Part shown: piece after piece, positions 16,359 to 24,708 of the stretch
Layout of the letters: each line of letters opens with the position of its first letter
Position numbering within the stretch: position 1 is the first letter of the stretch
Assembly: GCA_011525695.1 (NCBI GenBank)
Contig: WYBX01000128.1
Span: 1-43,707 of the forward strand
Direction: 5' to 3'
Source of the DNA: Verrucomicrobiia bacterium
Lineage (GTDB): Bacteria; Verrucomicrobiota; Verrucomicrobiia; Opitutales; Opitutaceae
DNA length: 43,707 nt
Made by a program: the position numbers and the translations under genes
Notes under the pieces: generated by a model
What the model saw: only the letters and a program-made list of their open reading frames with translations
The model's database searches: none
What the model was told of the DNA's origin: nothing

Positions 16359-18560
16359 ATGCTCCGCGTTTTTGCTGTCCTTCGGCTCCATTGTCTTTGC
16401 CCACTGCTGGCGCTCGCCCTGGCATCCGCCTCTGCCGCGGGCGATCGCAAGGCATTTTCCACCTCCCAGACACTTTCGCAGGAGGCGAGCACGCTGGTCC
16501 GGCTCCTGGAGCAGGCTCATTACAATCATGATGCCGTCCGCGCCGCGGACTACGCGGAGGTGATTCCGGACTACATGAGCGATCTCGACGGCCAGCGGCT
16601 GTTCTTCCTCGGCACCGATCGCGCCGGCTTCATGGAGAAGTTTGGCAAGAACGTGTATTACAACACGGCCTTCCTCGGGAACATCGAGGCCGCCTACGAT
16701 ATTTTCTATGTCTACCAGAACCGGGTCGAAGATCGGATCGCCTGGATCTTCGAGGAATTGAAGCAGGACTTCGATTTGACCGCCGATGAGACCTACCGGG
16801 CGGACCGAACGAAGGCGGAGTGGCCGGCCACGCCGGCGATGGCCGATGAACTCTGGCGGAAGCGGCTGAAGTTCGAACTGATCGCGGAACTGCTCAACAA
16901 GAAGTCCGTGGAGGAGGCGAAGGAGACGATGCAGAAGCGCTATTCCCGGATGCTGAAGAATCTTGGCGAGATCGAGGGGACGGATTTGGCGGAGCTGTAT
17001 CTCTCCAACATCGCCCGGCTCTACGATCCGCATTCGACGTATTTCTCCTCCGCCACCTACGAGGATTTCGGCATCCAGATGAAGCTCCAGCTCGTCGGGA
17101 TCGGCGCGTTGCTCGGCCTCGAGGAGGACACCTGCGTGGTGAAGGAGATCATCCCCGGCGGTCCCGCGGATCTCGGCCGGGTGCTGAAACCCAACGACAA
17201 AATCATCGCCGTCGGCCAGACCGGCGCGGAGCCGGTCGAAATCATCGGGATGAAGCTGCGGAAGATCGTCGACATGATCCGCGGACCGAAGGGCACGCAG
17301 GTGCATCTTGTCGTCCAGCCAGCCGACGCCACCGACGCCTCCGCCCGCCGGGAGGTCGCGATCACCCGGGATGTCGTCAAACTCAATTCCGCCCGCGCGC
17401 GCGCCGGCGTGTTCCAGCTGCCCGACTCCGAGGGGAAAAATCAGAACGTCGGCGTCATCACCCTGCCCGCCTTCTATGGTCCCGCCGAGGAAGGCGACAC
17501 GGACGGGGAAAAGACCTCCGCCTCCAAGGATGTCGCCCGCCTGATCGATCAACTGAAACAGGAGGGAATCAAGGGGCTCGTGCTGGATCTGCGTCGCAAC
17601 GGCGGTGGCTACCTCACCGAGGCGATCGAACTCGCCGGGCTCTTCATCCACAAGGGCCCGGTGGTGCAGGTGAAGAACTACAACGGCGACACCCAGGTTG
17701 ACAGCGATTCCAACCCGCGAATTGCCTACGACGGGCCGCTGGCGGTGCTGGTGGATCGCTTCAGCGCCTCCGCTTCCGAAATCGTCGCCGGCGCGCTCCA
17801 GAATTACGGACGGGCGATCATCATCGGCGACAGCTCGACCCACGGCAAGGGCTCGGTCCAGCAGGTCGTGGAAATGAAGCAGCTTTCCCGCGCGCTCGCC
17901 CTCTCGCCGGCGAAGACCGGTGCCGCGAAATTCACGATTCAGAAATACTACCTGCCCAGCGGGGCCTCGACGCAGCTCAAGGGCGTCGTGCCGGACATCG
18001 TGCTGCCCTCGATTGATGACTTCCTGCCGATCGGCGAGGCGGACCTGCCCCGCGCCCTCGTCTGGGACCAGATTTCCTCCAGCAAATTCTCGGGCTCGCC
18101 ACTCGAGCCGAAGATCCTAACCCCGTTGCGCCAGGCCAGCCTCAAGCGTCAGTCGGAGCTCGAGGAGTTCGGCTACCTGCGGAAATACGTGGACTGGTTC
18201 AAGTCGCGCCAGGAGGAAAAGCAGATCTCGGTCAACCTGGAGGAACGGCAGCGCCAGAAGGAGGCCGATGACCAGTTCCGCAAGGAGATGAAGTTGGAAA
18301 AGGAGCGGCTCGCGCAGGATGATTTCACCTACAAGCCGTTCTACCTGGGTCCCCCGCCACCACCCCGGATCAAGGCGCCCAAGGAGGACGAGGAGGAGGA
18401 TTTCGACTTCGAGGATGACGACACCCAGGGCTACGCCAAGGCCGATGTCCATCTGCGGGAGAGTCTCCGCGTCGTCGCCGACGCCATTGCCCTCGCGCAG
18501 AACCGGGAACTCTGGGCCAGCACCAACCGTCCCCCGCTCACCGCGGCCAGCGGCGGCTAA
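16359..18560 (+). CDS. prc: Carboxy-terminal processing (tail-specific) protease, Prc/Tsp type
   Basis: A 733-residue S41-family protease with a signal peptide (residues 1-27, ending ASASAAG), so it works in the periplasm. The order is: an N-terminal helical domain (30-220), a PDZ domain (about 235-325, with GIGALLGLEEDTCVVKEIIP), the S41 catalytic core with Ser473 in FSASASE and Lys497 in THGKGS, then a C-terminal DUF3340-like region. Ser and Lys are 24 residues apart, close to the spacing in E. coli Prc, and the size also agrees (682). Such enzymes trim or degrade proteins with non-polar tails and control cell-wall hydrolases. An acidic stretch (KEDEEEDFDFEDDD) lies near residue 675. Its stop overlaps that of prmC on the other strand by 4 bases. 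Confidence 0.95.
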   Translation: MLRVFAVLRLHCLCPLLALALASASAAGDRKAFSTSQTLSQEASTLVRLLEQAHYNHDAVRAADYAEVIPDYMSDLDGQRLFFLGTDRAGFMEKFGKNVYYNTAFLGNIEAAYDIFYVYQNRVEDRIAWIFEELKQDFDLTADETYRADRTKAEWPATPAMADELWRKRLKFELIAELLNKKSVEEAKETMQKRYSRMLKNLGEIEGTDLAELYLSNIARLYDPHSTYFSSATYEDFGIQMKLQLVGIGALLGLEEDTCVVKEIIPGGPADLGRVLKPNDKIIAVGQTGAEPVEIIGMKLRKIVDMIRGPKGTQVHLVVQPADATDASARREVAITRDVVKLNSARARAGVFQLPDSEGKNQNVGVITLPAFYGPAEEGDTDGEKTSASKDVARLIDQLKQEGIKGLVLDLRRNGGGYLTEAIELAGLFIHKGPVVQVKNYNGDTQVDSDSNPRIAYDGPLAVLVDRFSASASEIVAGALQNYGRAIIIGDSSTHGKGSVQQVVEMKQLSRALALSPAKTGAAKFTIQKYYLPSGASTQLKGVVPDIVLPSIDDFLPIGEADLPRALVWDQISSSKFSGSPLEPKILTPLRQASLKRQSELEEFGYLRKYVDWFKSRQEEKQISVNLEERQRQKEADDQFRKEMKLEKERLAQDDFTYKPFYLGPPPPPRIKAPKEDEEEDFDFEDDDTQGYAKADVHLRESLRVVADAIALAQNRELWASTNRPPLTAASGG

Positions 18561-19399
18561 TACCTCGCAAGGACAAACCGATCGCGGCCGGCGAGATCGC
18601 GGTGCGAGTCCGACCGGGCAAACCCCGCCTCCGCCAGCCAGCGGTGCAGGGTCGGGTGCTGCCCGCCGCCAGTCTCCAAGGCCAGTTGGCCACCGCGCCG
18701 CAGGTGCGCTGGCGCCGCAAAAATGATCTCCCGGAGATCGGCCAGCCCGCCGTCCGGCGCCGTGAGCGCCGCGTGCGGCTCGTGCTCGTGGACCTCCGGT
18801 GCCGTCTGCGCGGTTTCCTCCGAGGACAAGTAAGGCGGATTCGCCACAATCAGGTCGAAGGATTCTCCGGCAATTCCTGAAAACCAGTCTGATTGCACCA
18901 GTACCACCCGCTCGGCCAGCCCGCAGCCGGCCACATTCTCGCGGGCCAGCGTGAGCGCCTCCGGACTGGCATCGACCGCGGTGACGCGGGCATCCGGAAA
19001 CGCCCTGGCCAGTGCCAGTGCGATTGCGCCCGAGCCCGTCCCCAAATCGGCGACGCGGCTGGGTGCGCTGGGCCAGTCGCCCACAATCAGATCGATCAGG
19101 AATTCCGTCTCGGGCCGCGGAATCAACGCGCGCCGATCCACCTTGAGCTTCAGGCCGTGAAACTCGGTTTCACCCAGGATATACTGGACCGGTTCGCGCT
19201 GGCCGCGCCGGCGAACCAGCGGCCGGATTCGATCGAGCTCGGATTCCGTCAGCGGCCGTTCGAATTGCAGGTACAGCTGCATCCGTTGGAGACCGAGCGC
19301 GTGGCCGACCAGCAGCTCGGCATTCAACCGTGGCGACTCGATCCCCTTGCCGGTGAAAAACTCGGTGGTCTTTTTGAGGACTTCGAGAACCGTGAGCAT
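18557..19399 (-). CDS. prmC: Release-factor glutamine methyltransferase PrmC (HemK)
   Basis: A 280-residue enzyme that uses S-adenosylmethionine to methylate the Gln of the GGQ motif of peptide release factors. A helical N-terminal domain (1-75) binds the factor. The SAM motif DLGTGSG is at 118-124 and the catalytic NPPY at 187-190, both intact. The gene follows prfA after a single base on the same strand, so the enzyme and its substrate are made together, a very common arrangement. It ends in a 4-base overlap with the convergent prc gene. Confidence 0.96.
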   Translation of the reverse strand: MLTVLEVLKKTTEFFTGKGIESPRLNAELLVGHALGLQRMQLYLQFERPLTESELDRIRPLVRRRGQREPVQYILGETEFHGLKLKVDRRALIPRPETEFLIDLIVGDWPSAPSRVADLGTGSGAIALALARAFPDARVTAVDASPEALTLARENVAGCGLAERVVLVQSDWFSGIAGESFDLIVANPPYLSSEETAQTAPEVHEHEPHAALTAPDGGLADLREIIFAAPAHLRRGGQLALETGGGQHPTLHRWLAEAGFARSDSHRDLAGRDRFVLARY

Positions 19400-19400
19400 C

Positions 19401-20522
19401 TCAGTCGTCCTCGCCGGACACGACCCGCATCGGAACGAACGTCTGGCCCGTCAAAGCCGCCAACCTCTCCTCGTAATCCGCCTTCTGGAGCCCGGCAATG
19501 ATCGGCTCGATGTCACCTTCCATCACTTGCGGAAGGCTGTAGAGCGTCAGTCCGATCCGGTGATCGGTCAGCCGGTTCTGCGGAAAATTGTAGGTGCGGA
19601 TCCGTTCGCTGCGATCGCCCGAGCCGATCTGGCTCCGGCGCGTGGCGGCGTACTTCGCGCGTTCCTCCTCCTCCCGCCGCTTCAGCAGCCGCGAACGGAG
19701 GACGGTCATTGCGCGCGCCTTGTTCTTGATCTGCGAGCGCTCGTCGGCGCAGGAAACGATGAGGCCCGTGGGCTTGTGCACGATCTGCACGGCGGAGTCC
19801 GTCGTGTTCACCCCCTGGCCGCCCGGGCCGCTCGCCCGCGTGACGGAAATCTCCAGGTCCTGCGGGTCGATCTGCACGTCGACCTCCTCCGCCTCCGGCA
19901 ACACCGCCACCGTCACGGTCGACGTATGGATCCGGCCGTTGGCCTCGGTGACCGGCACGCGCTGCACCCGGTGTACGCCGCTCTCGAACTTCAGCTGCTT
20001 GTAGACGTCGGTGCCGGAAATCAGGAAGATCACCTCCTTGAATCCCCCGCGTTCCGAGGTGCTGCTGCTCATCGGCTGGATTTTCCAGCCGCGGCGATCG
20101 GCATACTTGGAATAAAGCCGGAACAGCTCCGCCGCGAACAGGCTCGCCTCGTCACCGCCGGTCCCGGCCCGGATTTCCATGACGGTGTTGCGGGAATCGG
20201 TCGGGTCCGGCGGGATCATCGCCAGCAGGATGGCCTCGCGCAGTGTCCGCCGGCGGAGCTCGAGCTCGGGAAGCTCGGCGGCGGCGAGCGCACGCAAGTC
20301 GGCGTCGGCCTTGGGATCCTGGTTCAGGGCGGCCGCCTCCCCTATTTCGCGCACGACCCGGGCATGCGCATGGTGGTCGGCCACGAGCTGCACCAGCTTC
20401 TGGTGCTCGCGGGTGACCTCCGACGCACGCCGGGGGTTCGCATAAAAGGCACGCTCCGCCATCTGCGCCGCGAGTTCATCGAGGCGTCGCTGGAAAGGGG
20501 CGAGATCGGGCAGTTCGTCCAT
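19401..20522 (-). CDS. prfA: Peptide chain release factor 1
   Basis: A 373-residue class I release factor that reads UAA and UAG stop codons. The GGQ peptide-release motif lies at 234-236 (SGPGGQGVNT), and the anticodon-like PxT motif is PVT at 190-192, which marks RF1 rather than RF2 (SPF). The N-terminal helical domain and the C-terminal RTYNFPQNRLTDHR block are complete. The ATG at 20522 is chosen because it gives the normal length and N-terminus; the reading frame extends 29 codons upstream without similarity. prmC follows after one base. Confidence 0.97.
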   Translation of the reverse strand: MDELPDLAPFQRRLDELAAQMAERAFYANPRRASEVTREHQKLVQLVADHHAHARVVREIGEAAALNQDPKADADLRALAAAELPELELRRRTLREAILLAMIPPDPTDSRNTVMEIRAGTGGDEASLFAAELFRLYSKYADRRGWKIQPMSSSTSERGGFKEVIFLISGTDVYKQLKFESGVHRVQRVPVTEANGRIHTSTVTVAVLPEAEEVDVQIDPQDLEISVTRASGPGGQGVNTTDSAVQIVHKPTGLIVSCADERSQIKNKARAMTVLRSRLLKRREEEERAKYAATRRSQIGSGDRSERIRTYNFPQNRLTDHRIGLTLYSLPQVMEGDIEPIIAGLQKADYEERLAALTGQTFVPMRVVSGEDD

Positions 20523-20633
20523 GCAAATTGAAGGAGAGGGCCGGGCCGCGATTTGCGAATTGCGCGGGCCGCCGGTTGCGCTTGGATGGCGGCCATCCTC
20601 ACCAGGCACATTGCCTAGCGGTGGTGATCAGTC

Positions 20634-21659
20634 ATGGCCACGACTCTCTTCACGCAAAACACCATCGCGCTCATCTGGGATTTCGACAAGACCTTAATCC
20701 CGGATTACATGCAGTCGCCGGTGTTCCGGCGCTATGGCATCGATGAGGCGGTGTTCTGGGAGGAGACCAACAAGCTGGCCAGCCACTACCGGCAGCGCGG
20801 TTACCACCTTTCGCCGGAGATCGCCTACCTGAACCACCTGCTCACCTATGTGCGCTCCGGCGCGATGGAAGGGCTGAACAACCGGATCCTCCGCGAATGC
20901 GGGGCCGAAATCCGGTTTTATCCCGGGTTGCCAGACTTTTTCGCGCGCGCCAAGGCATTCGCCCGCGAAAAGCCCGAGTACGAGAAGCACGAGATTTCCG
21001 TGGAGCATTACATCGTGAGCACCGGCATTGCCCCCATGATTCGCGGCAGCGCGATCGCGCCGCACGTGGAGGGGATCTGGGCGTGCGAATTCGTGGAGAA
21101 CCCGCTGCCACCGGGGTTTCTGCAGCAGGAGGAGTTTCCCATCGAGGCGAGCGCCGAGATCGCGCAGATCGGCATGGTCATCGACAACACCACGAAGACG
21201 CGGGCGATTTTCGAGATTAACAAGGGCACGAACAAGAACCCGGCCATCGATGTGAATTCCCGGATGGCGGCGGAGGATCGGCGGATCCCCGTCCAGAACA
21301 TGATCTATATTGCGGATGGCCCGAGCGACGTGCCGAGTTTTTCAGTCGTGAAACAGGGAGGCGGCCGGGCGTTCGCCGTCTACAATCCCGACAAGCCGGC
21401 CGAGTTCGAACAGAACGACCGGTTGCTCCAATCGGGCCGGATTCACGGTTACGGCCCGGCCGATTATCGGCCCGGCTCGATCACCGCGCAATGGCTCCGG
21501 ATGCACCTGCACCAAATCTGCGACCGAATTGTCGCCGATCGCGAAGCCGCCGTCACCCTGAAGGCCTCCAAGCCTCCCCGGCATCTCAACGCCACCCCGG
21601 AGGAGGAAGCAGCCCGGCGCCTGTCCCAGGCGCCGAAACAGGCAACCTTCCTGGAATAG
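20634..21659 (+). CDS. HAD-superfamily hydrolase of unknown substrate
   Basis: A 341-residue protein with the haloacid-dehalogenase signature: motif I DFDKTL (Asp16, Asp18), motif II in IVSTGIA (Ser/Thr), and motif IV IADGPSDVPSF near residue 226. The large insert between motifs I and II (about 30-120) forms a helical cap. Motif III Lys may be one of those around 190-205 (TTKTRAIFEINKG). It should be a cytoplasmic phosphatase or phosphotransferase. The substrate cannot be guessed. The start at 20634 (MATTLFTQNTIAL) has the next gene, prfA, 111 bases away on the other strand. Its stop is 2 bases from that of the convergent Ala-rich gene. Confidence 0.88.
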   Translation: MATTLFTQNTIALIWDFDKTLIPDYMQSPVFRRYGIDEAVFWEETNKLASHYRQRGYHLSPEIAYLNHLLTYVRSGAMEGLNNRILRECGAEIRFYPGLPDFFARAKAFAREKPEYEKHEISVEHYIVSTGIAPMIRGSAIAPHVEGIWACEFVENPLPPGFLQQEEFPIEASAEIAQIGMVIDNTTKTRAIFEINKGTNKNPAIDVNSRMAAEDRRIPVQNMIYIADGPSDVPSFSVVKQGGGRAFAVYNPDKPAEFEQNDRLLQSGRIHGYGPADYRPGSITAQWLRMHLHQICDRIVADREAAVTLKASKPPRHLNATPEEEAARRLSQAPKQATFLE

Positions 21660-21661
21660 GC

Positions 21662-22576
21662 CTACTCGCCGCCGCTGGGGCTGACGTTGATCGTCGGGTC
21701 AACCGGCGTGATGGGCGTCGGCGGCGTGGCCGCTATCACCGGCGCCGGGGTGACCGAGACCACCGCTGTGACACCGGCCTGGGCCGCCGTTGCACCCGCC
21801 GCAGATGCCGCTGCACCCTGCGCCGAAGCCTGGGCCCCCTGGGCCGCCGCAGCCTGACCCGCGGCACTGGATTGCGCCGCCGCTGACTGCACGGCGCCGA
21901 CAGTGGCACGCACCGCCACGGCGACAGCAGCCGCGATTCCTTGAGCCTGGCTCGGGGGAACAGTCGCCTGAACCGCCGCTGTGATCGCTCCAAACTGCGA
22001 TGGCGCGGCGCGAGCCGCCGCTTCCGCGATGGCACTGGCCATTCCGGGCGAGGAAGCTGCAACAGAGGCGGCAATGACCGCTGCCTGGCTCGGCGCGGCA
22101 CTCACGACCAGGTTCGTGACTTGCACGGCAGCCGAAGGCACCGAAGAGGCCACTGCCGCCGCCACGCTGGCCGCCTGAGCCGGCACTGCTGTCACCGTGG
22201 CCGCCGCAATCGCCGCCGCCTGGGTGGGTACGACGCTCGACACGGCTGCCGCGACGGTTGCTACCTGGTCGGCCGAGACAACAGTGGCAACCGCTGCCGA
22301 AATTTGAGTAGCTGCCGAAGGCACCACGCCGGCAACCGCCGCCGCGATCGTTGCCGCCTGGCTCGGATTCGCCTGAGCTGCAGCCTGCGCAATCTGCGAT
22401 GCCAAAGCGGGATTGTCCACGGCAAGCTGGGCGACGGCAGTCGCCGCGTTTGCGCCGGCAGCCGCCTGCTGGACCTGGCTGGCAAGACTTGCCGGCATGG
22501 AAGCCTGCGACTGCGCGAGTGCAACGCCCGCCGCCAAACCAAACAAAGCGGCCGTCAAAATGGATTTATGTTTCAT
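21662..22576 (-). CDS. Secreted Ala/Val-rich protein made of 15-residue repeats
   Basis: A 304-residue protein with a clear signal peptide (MKHKSILTAALFGLAAGVALAQ). Residues 56-222 are about eleven repeats of 15 residues, each beginning with Pro (at 56, 71, 86, 117, 132, 147, 162, 177, 192 and 207; the unit between 86 and 117 lacks Pro and has one extra residue). The consensus is roughly PSQAAxIAAAVAxxV, which fits a short amphipathic helix and turn. An Ala/Gln stretch follows, then TPPTPITPVDPTINVSPSGGE. Charged and aromatic residues are almost absent. I do not recognise a family. The C-terminal tail is nearly the same as that of the FecR protein encoded upstream, so the two are related in function or origin. 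The gene has its own start region after a terminator. Confidence 0.75.
   Translation of the reverse strand: MKHKSILTAALFGLAAGVALAQSQASMPASLASQVQQAAAGANAATAVAQLAVDNPALASQIAQAAAQANPSQAATIAAAVAGVVPSAATQISAAVATVVSADQVATVAAAVSSVVPTQAAAIAAATVTAVPAQAASVAAAVASSVPSAAVQVTNLVVSAAPSQAAVIAASVAASSPGMASAIAEAAARAAPSQFGAITAAVQATVPPSQAQGIAAAVAVAVRATVGAVQSAAAQSSAAGQAAAAQGAQASAQGAAASAAGATAAQAGVTAVVSVTPAPVIAATPPTPITPVDPTINVSPSGGE
21911..22411 (-). repeat. Coding array of about eleven 45-bp repeats
   Basis: This stretch encodes the 15-residue Pro-led units of the Ala-rich secreted protein. The units are diverged in DNA sequence but keep the length: Pro codons recur every 45 bases with one 48-base step. The steady length under diverged sequence suggests selection on the protein repeat rather than recent DNA slippage. 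Confidence 0.7.
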
Positions 22577-22687
22577 AAAATGAGTGTTTCAAATGATATA
22601 GGCAATATTCCGCCCCGGAACCGATTACACGTGTGGGGCCGCCATCCCCACTGAAAATGCGCCGGATGTCCATCCCATAATGGGAGT

Positions 22688-22717
22688 AAAAAAAAGGCGC
22701 CAGCAGAGGCTGGCGCC
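22688..22717 (-). terminator. Strong intrinsic terminator after the FecR gene
   Basis: A perfect 9-bp stem (ggcgccagc 22696-22704, gctggcgcc 22709-22717) with a 4-nt loop is followed on the minus strand by eight T. It lies 22 bases past the FecR stop. It means that the downstream Ala-rich gene probably has its own promoter in 22577-22687, where TATATC is seen on the minus strand about 25 bases before the start, though without a convincing -35. Confidence 0.9.
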
Positions 22718-22739
22718 ATGAAATCGATCTGAAACCGGG

Positions 22740-24593
22740 TCAGCCCCCAGAAGGACTGACATTGATCGTCGGATCAATCGGAGTGATTGGGGTGGTGGGC
22801 GGAGGCGTCACCGGCGGCGTCGTGGGAGTTGTCGGCGTCGTCGGCGGTGGAGTGACATTCACGTTTGTCGGCGTGCCTGCCTGAGCGGAGCCTGACTGCG
22901 CACCCGAGGTGGCGCCACCAGCGGCGGCATTCGAAATGGCATTGGTCTGGCCCGCATTCAGCGTGGCGCCGGCCTGTGCGGCACCCGTCGCGGTGCCGCT
23001 TGCCGAACCCTGCGCTGCGGCTGTGGCGGCGGATTGGGCGACCTGCGCCGCCGCGGTACCTGCGCCCTGGGTGGCACCGGAGGCGGCACCTTGCGCCGCT
23101 TGTGCGGCAATGGCGGCTGCCTGTTGAGGAGCAGCCTGGGTGGCGACCTGGGCGGCTGCCTGGGACGCGCCCTGCGCCGCAGCCTGTGCAACAGTCGTTG
23201 CTGCTGCTCCTGCTGCGGTCGCGCCGCTGGTCGCGCCCTGGGCTGCGGCCTGGGAGGCGGCCGCGGCAGCCTGTACGGCACTCGCTCCGCTGCTGGTGGC
23301 AGCCTGGGTTGCGGCACCGGCCGCGCCAGTTGCAGCGGCCTGGGCCACCGCTGCGGCAGCCGTCGGTGCTGCCGTCGTCGCCCCTTGGGAAGCTCCGGAC
23401 GCCGCGGCTTGCGCGACCACCGCAGCAGTTTGGGCTGCCTGCGCACCGGTTACCCCGGTCGACTGGACCACAGCCTGCGTCGCGGCCTGGGTTGCACCGG
23501 AGGCTGCTGCCTGGGCGGAGGCCGCCGCAGCCTGCGGGGCGGCCGTGGCAGCGGCTTGGGCCACCTGCTGCGCCACCTGCTGGGCCGCTTGGGCGGCGGC
23601 CTGTGTGACCTGGGCTGCCGTGCCGCCGGCGGCCTGCGCCTGCGCAGCGGCCTGAGTGGCGACGGCCTGCGAAGCGCCTTGCGCCGCAGCCTGCGTGACG
23701 GTTTGAGCAACCTGAGTCACGTTCTGTCCACTGGCTGCGGCGGCGTTGACCGCGGCTGTCACGACTGCTGCAGCCTGGGTTGGCGCCGCGGCCGAAGCCG
23801 ATGCCGCCGCCGTGGCAATCGCGCCGGGCACCTCATTGACCACCGTTGCCATTGTCGTTGCCAGTTCGCCTGTGGCTGTCGAGGAAGTCGCCGCCCCGAA
23901 ATCTCCGGGGTTCCCTGCCACGGTGGCGACCGCCGCAACGGCGATCGTGGCCGCCTGGTTGATTTGTGCCACCACCTCGGGATTCGTGGCCTGCAATGCT
24001 GCCACGCTTGTGGCCGCGCCACCATTGACGGTCGAAACGGAGACTCCACCCACGCCCAGCGTGACCGTCGGCCCGCCAGGAGAGCTGATGGTCACGCCGC
24101 CCGCCGCTGTGACGACAGTGTAATTCACGCCCTCGACGCTGACGGTATAGACGGTGCCCCGCGCGGCGGCGACGCCCTTGGGCGTACGCACACCGTAATT
24201 ATTGATGCTGCGCTTCGCCGGGTCCAGGGACGACACGAGATTGCCCGACTTCAGGTCCAGCGTGGCGGACTGCTGGGTGACGGTGGATCCGCTGGTTGTG
24301 ACAGAAAGTTTCTCGAGCCCCACCCGGGAATTCTCCTTCACGGTGGAAACCGCTCCCTCAAATGGGGAGATATAGACCTCCGTGCCGGCCCCCGTGATAA
24401 TCGTGGCGCCCTCGGGTAGTTGATCGCCCACAGCCAATGCGCGAGGCATGCTTTCGCCAGGCATTAGCACCTGAGCGCTCGGGCCGGCAATTCGCTGCAC
24501 TCGAGCCTGGGTTGTGGTCTCTGCCGCAAAGGCCGGCGCGCTGGTGAACGCGGCCAGCGATACCGCTGCCAAAACAATCAGTGCTTTTTTCAT
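22740..24593 (-). CDS. Secreted FecR-domain protein with a long Ala/Gln/Gly-rich tail
   Basis: A 617-residue protein with a signal peptide (MKKALIVLAAVSLAAFTSAPAFAAE), preceded by a good ribosome site (GGAG, five bases before ATG), which fixes the start at 24593. Residues about 30-175 are a FecR domain, with PEGATIITGAGTEVYISPF and a later VRTPKGVAAARGTVYTV strand block. Residues about 215-560 are low-complexity, almost only Ala, Gln, Thr, Ser, Gly and Val in AQAAAQGASQAA-like runs with no aromatic and hardly any charged residues. They are followed by a Pro/Thr linker and a tail ITPIDPTINVSPSGG. FecR domains usually sense or bind at the cell surface; this protein lacks the FecI/FecA setting and instead follows a CHASE2 cyclase gene by 115 bases. 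Confidence 0.85.
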   Translation of the reverse strand: MKKALIVLAAVSLAAFTSAPAFAAETTTQARVQRIAGPSAQVLMPGESMPRALAVGDQLPEGATIITGAGTEVYISPFEGAVSTVKENSRVGLEKLSVTTSGSTVTQQSATLDLKSGNLVSSLDPAKRSINNYGVRTPKGVAAARGTVYTVSVEGVNYTVVTAAGGVTISSPGGPTVTLGVGGVSVSTVNGGAATSVAALQATNPEVVAQINQAATIAVAAVATVAGNPGDFGAATSSTATGELATTMATVVNEVPGAIATAAASASAAAPTQAAAVVTAAVNAAAASGQNVTQVAQTVTQAAAQGASQAVATQAAAQAQAAGGTAAQVTQAAAQAAQQVAQQVAQAAATAAPQAAAASAQAAASGATQAATQAVVQSTGVTGAQAAQTAAVVAQAAASGASQGATTAAPTAAAAVAQAAATGAAGAATQAATSSGASAVQAAAAASQAAAQGATSGATAAGAAATTVAQAAAQGASQAAAQVATQAAPQQAAAIAAQAAQGAASGATQGAGTAAAQVAQSAATAAAQGSASGTATGAAQAGATLNAGQTNAISNAAAGGATSGAQSGSAQAGTPTNVNVTPPPTTPTTPTTPPVTPPPTTPITPIDPTINVSPSGG

Positions 24594-24708
24594 GATATCT
24601 CCGGTGCTGAATCCTGGGTCAGGAAAGACCTGATGGTTATGCGGAAGCAATTTACCAGGCGCAAGCCGTGAGTTTTCCCATTCAACTGCCAGCACCTTCC
24701 CCCATCGG

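Noticed and set aside
23034..24419. Gly/Arg/Cys-rich 461-residue plus-strand frame and other frames over the FecR tail
   Set aside because: They are mirror products of Ala/Gln codon runs; no start site or signal, and the FecR frame has signal peptide, ribosome site and terminator.
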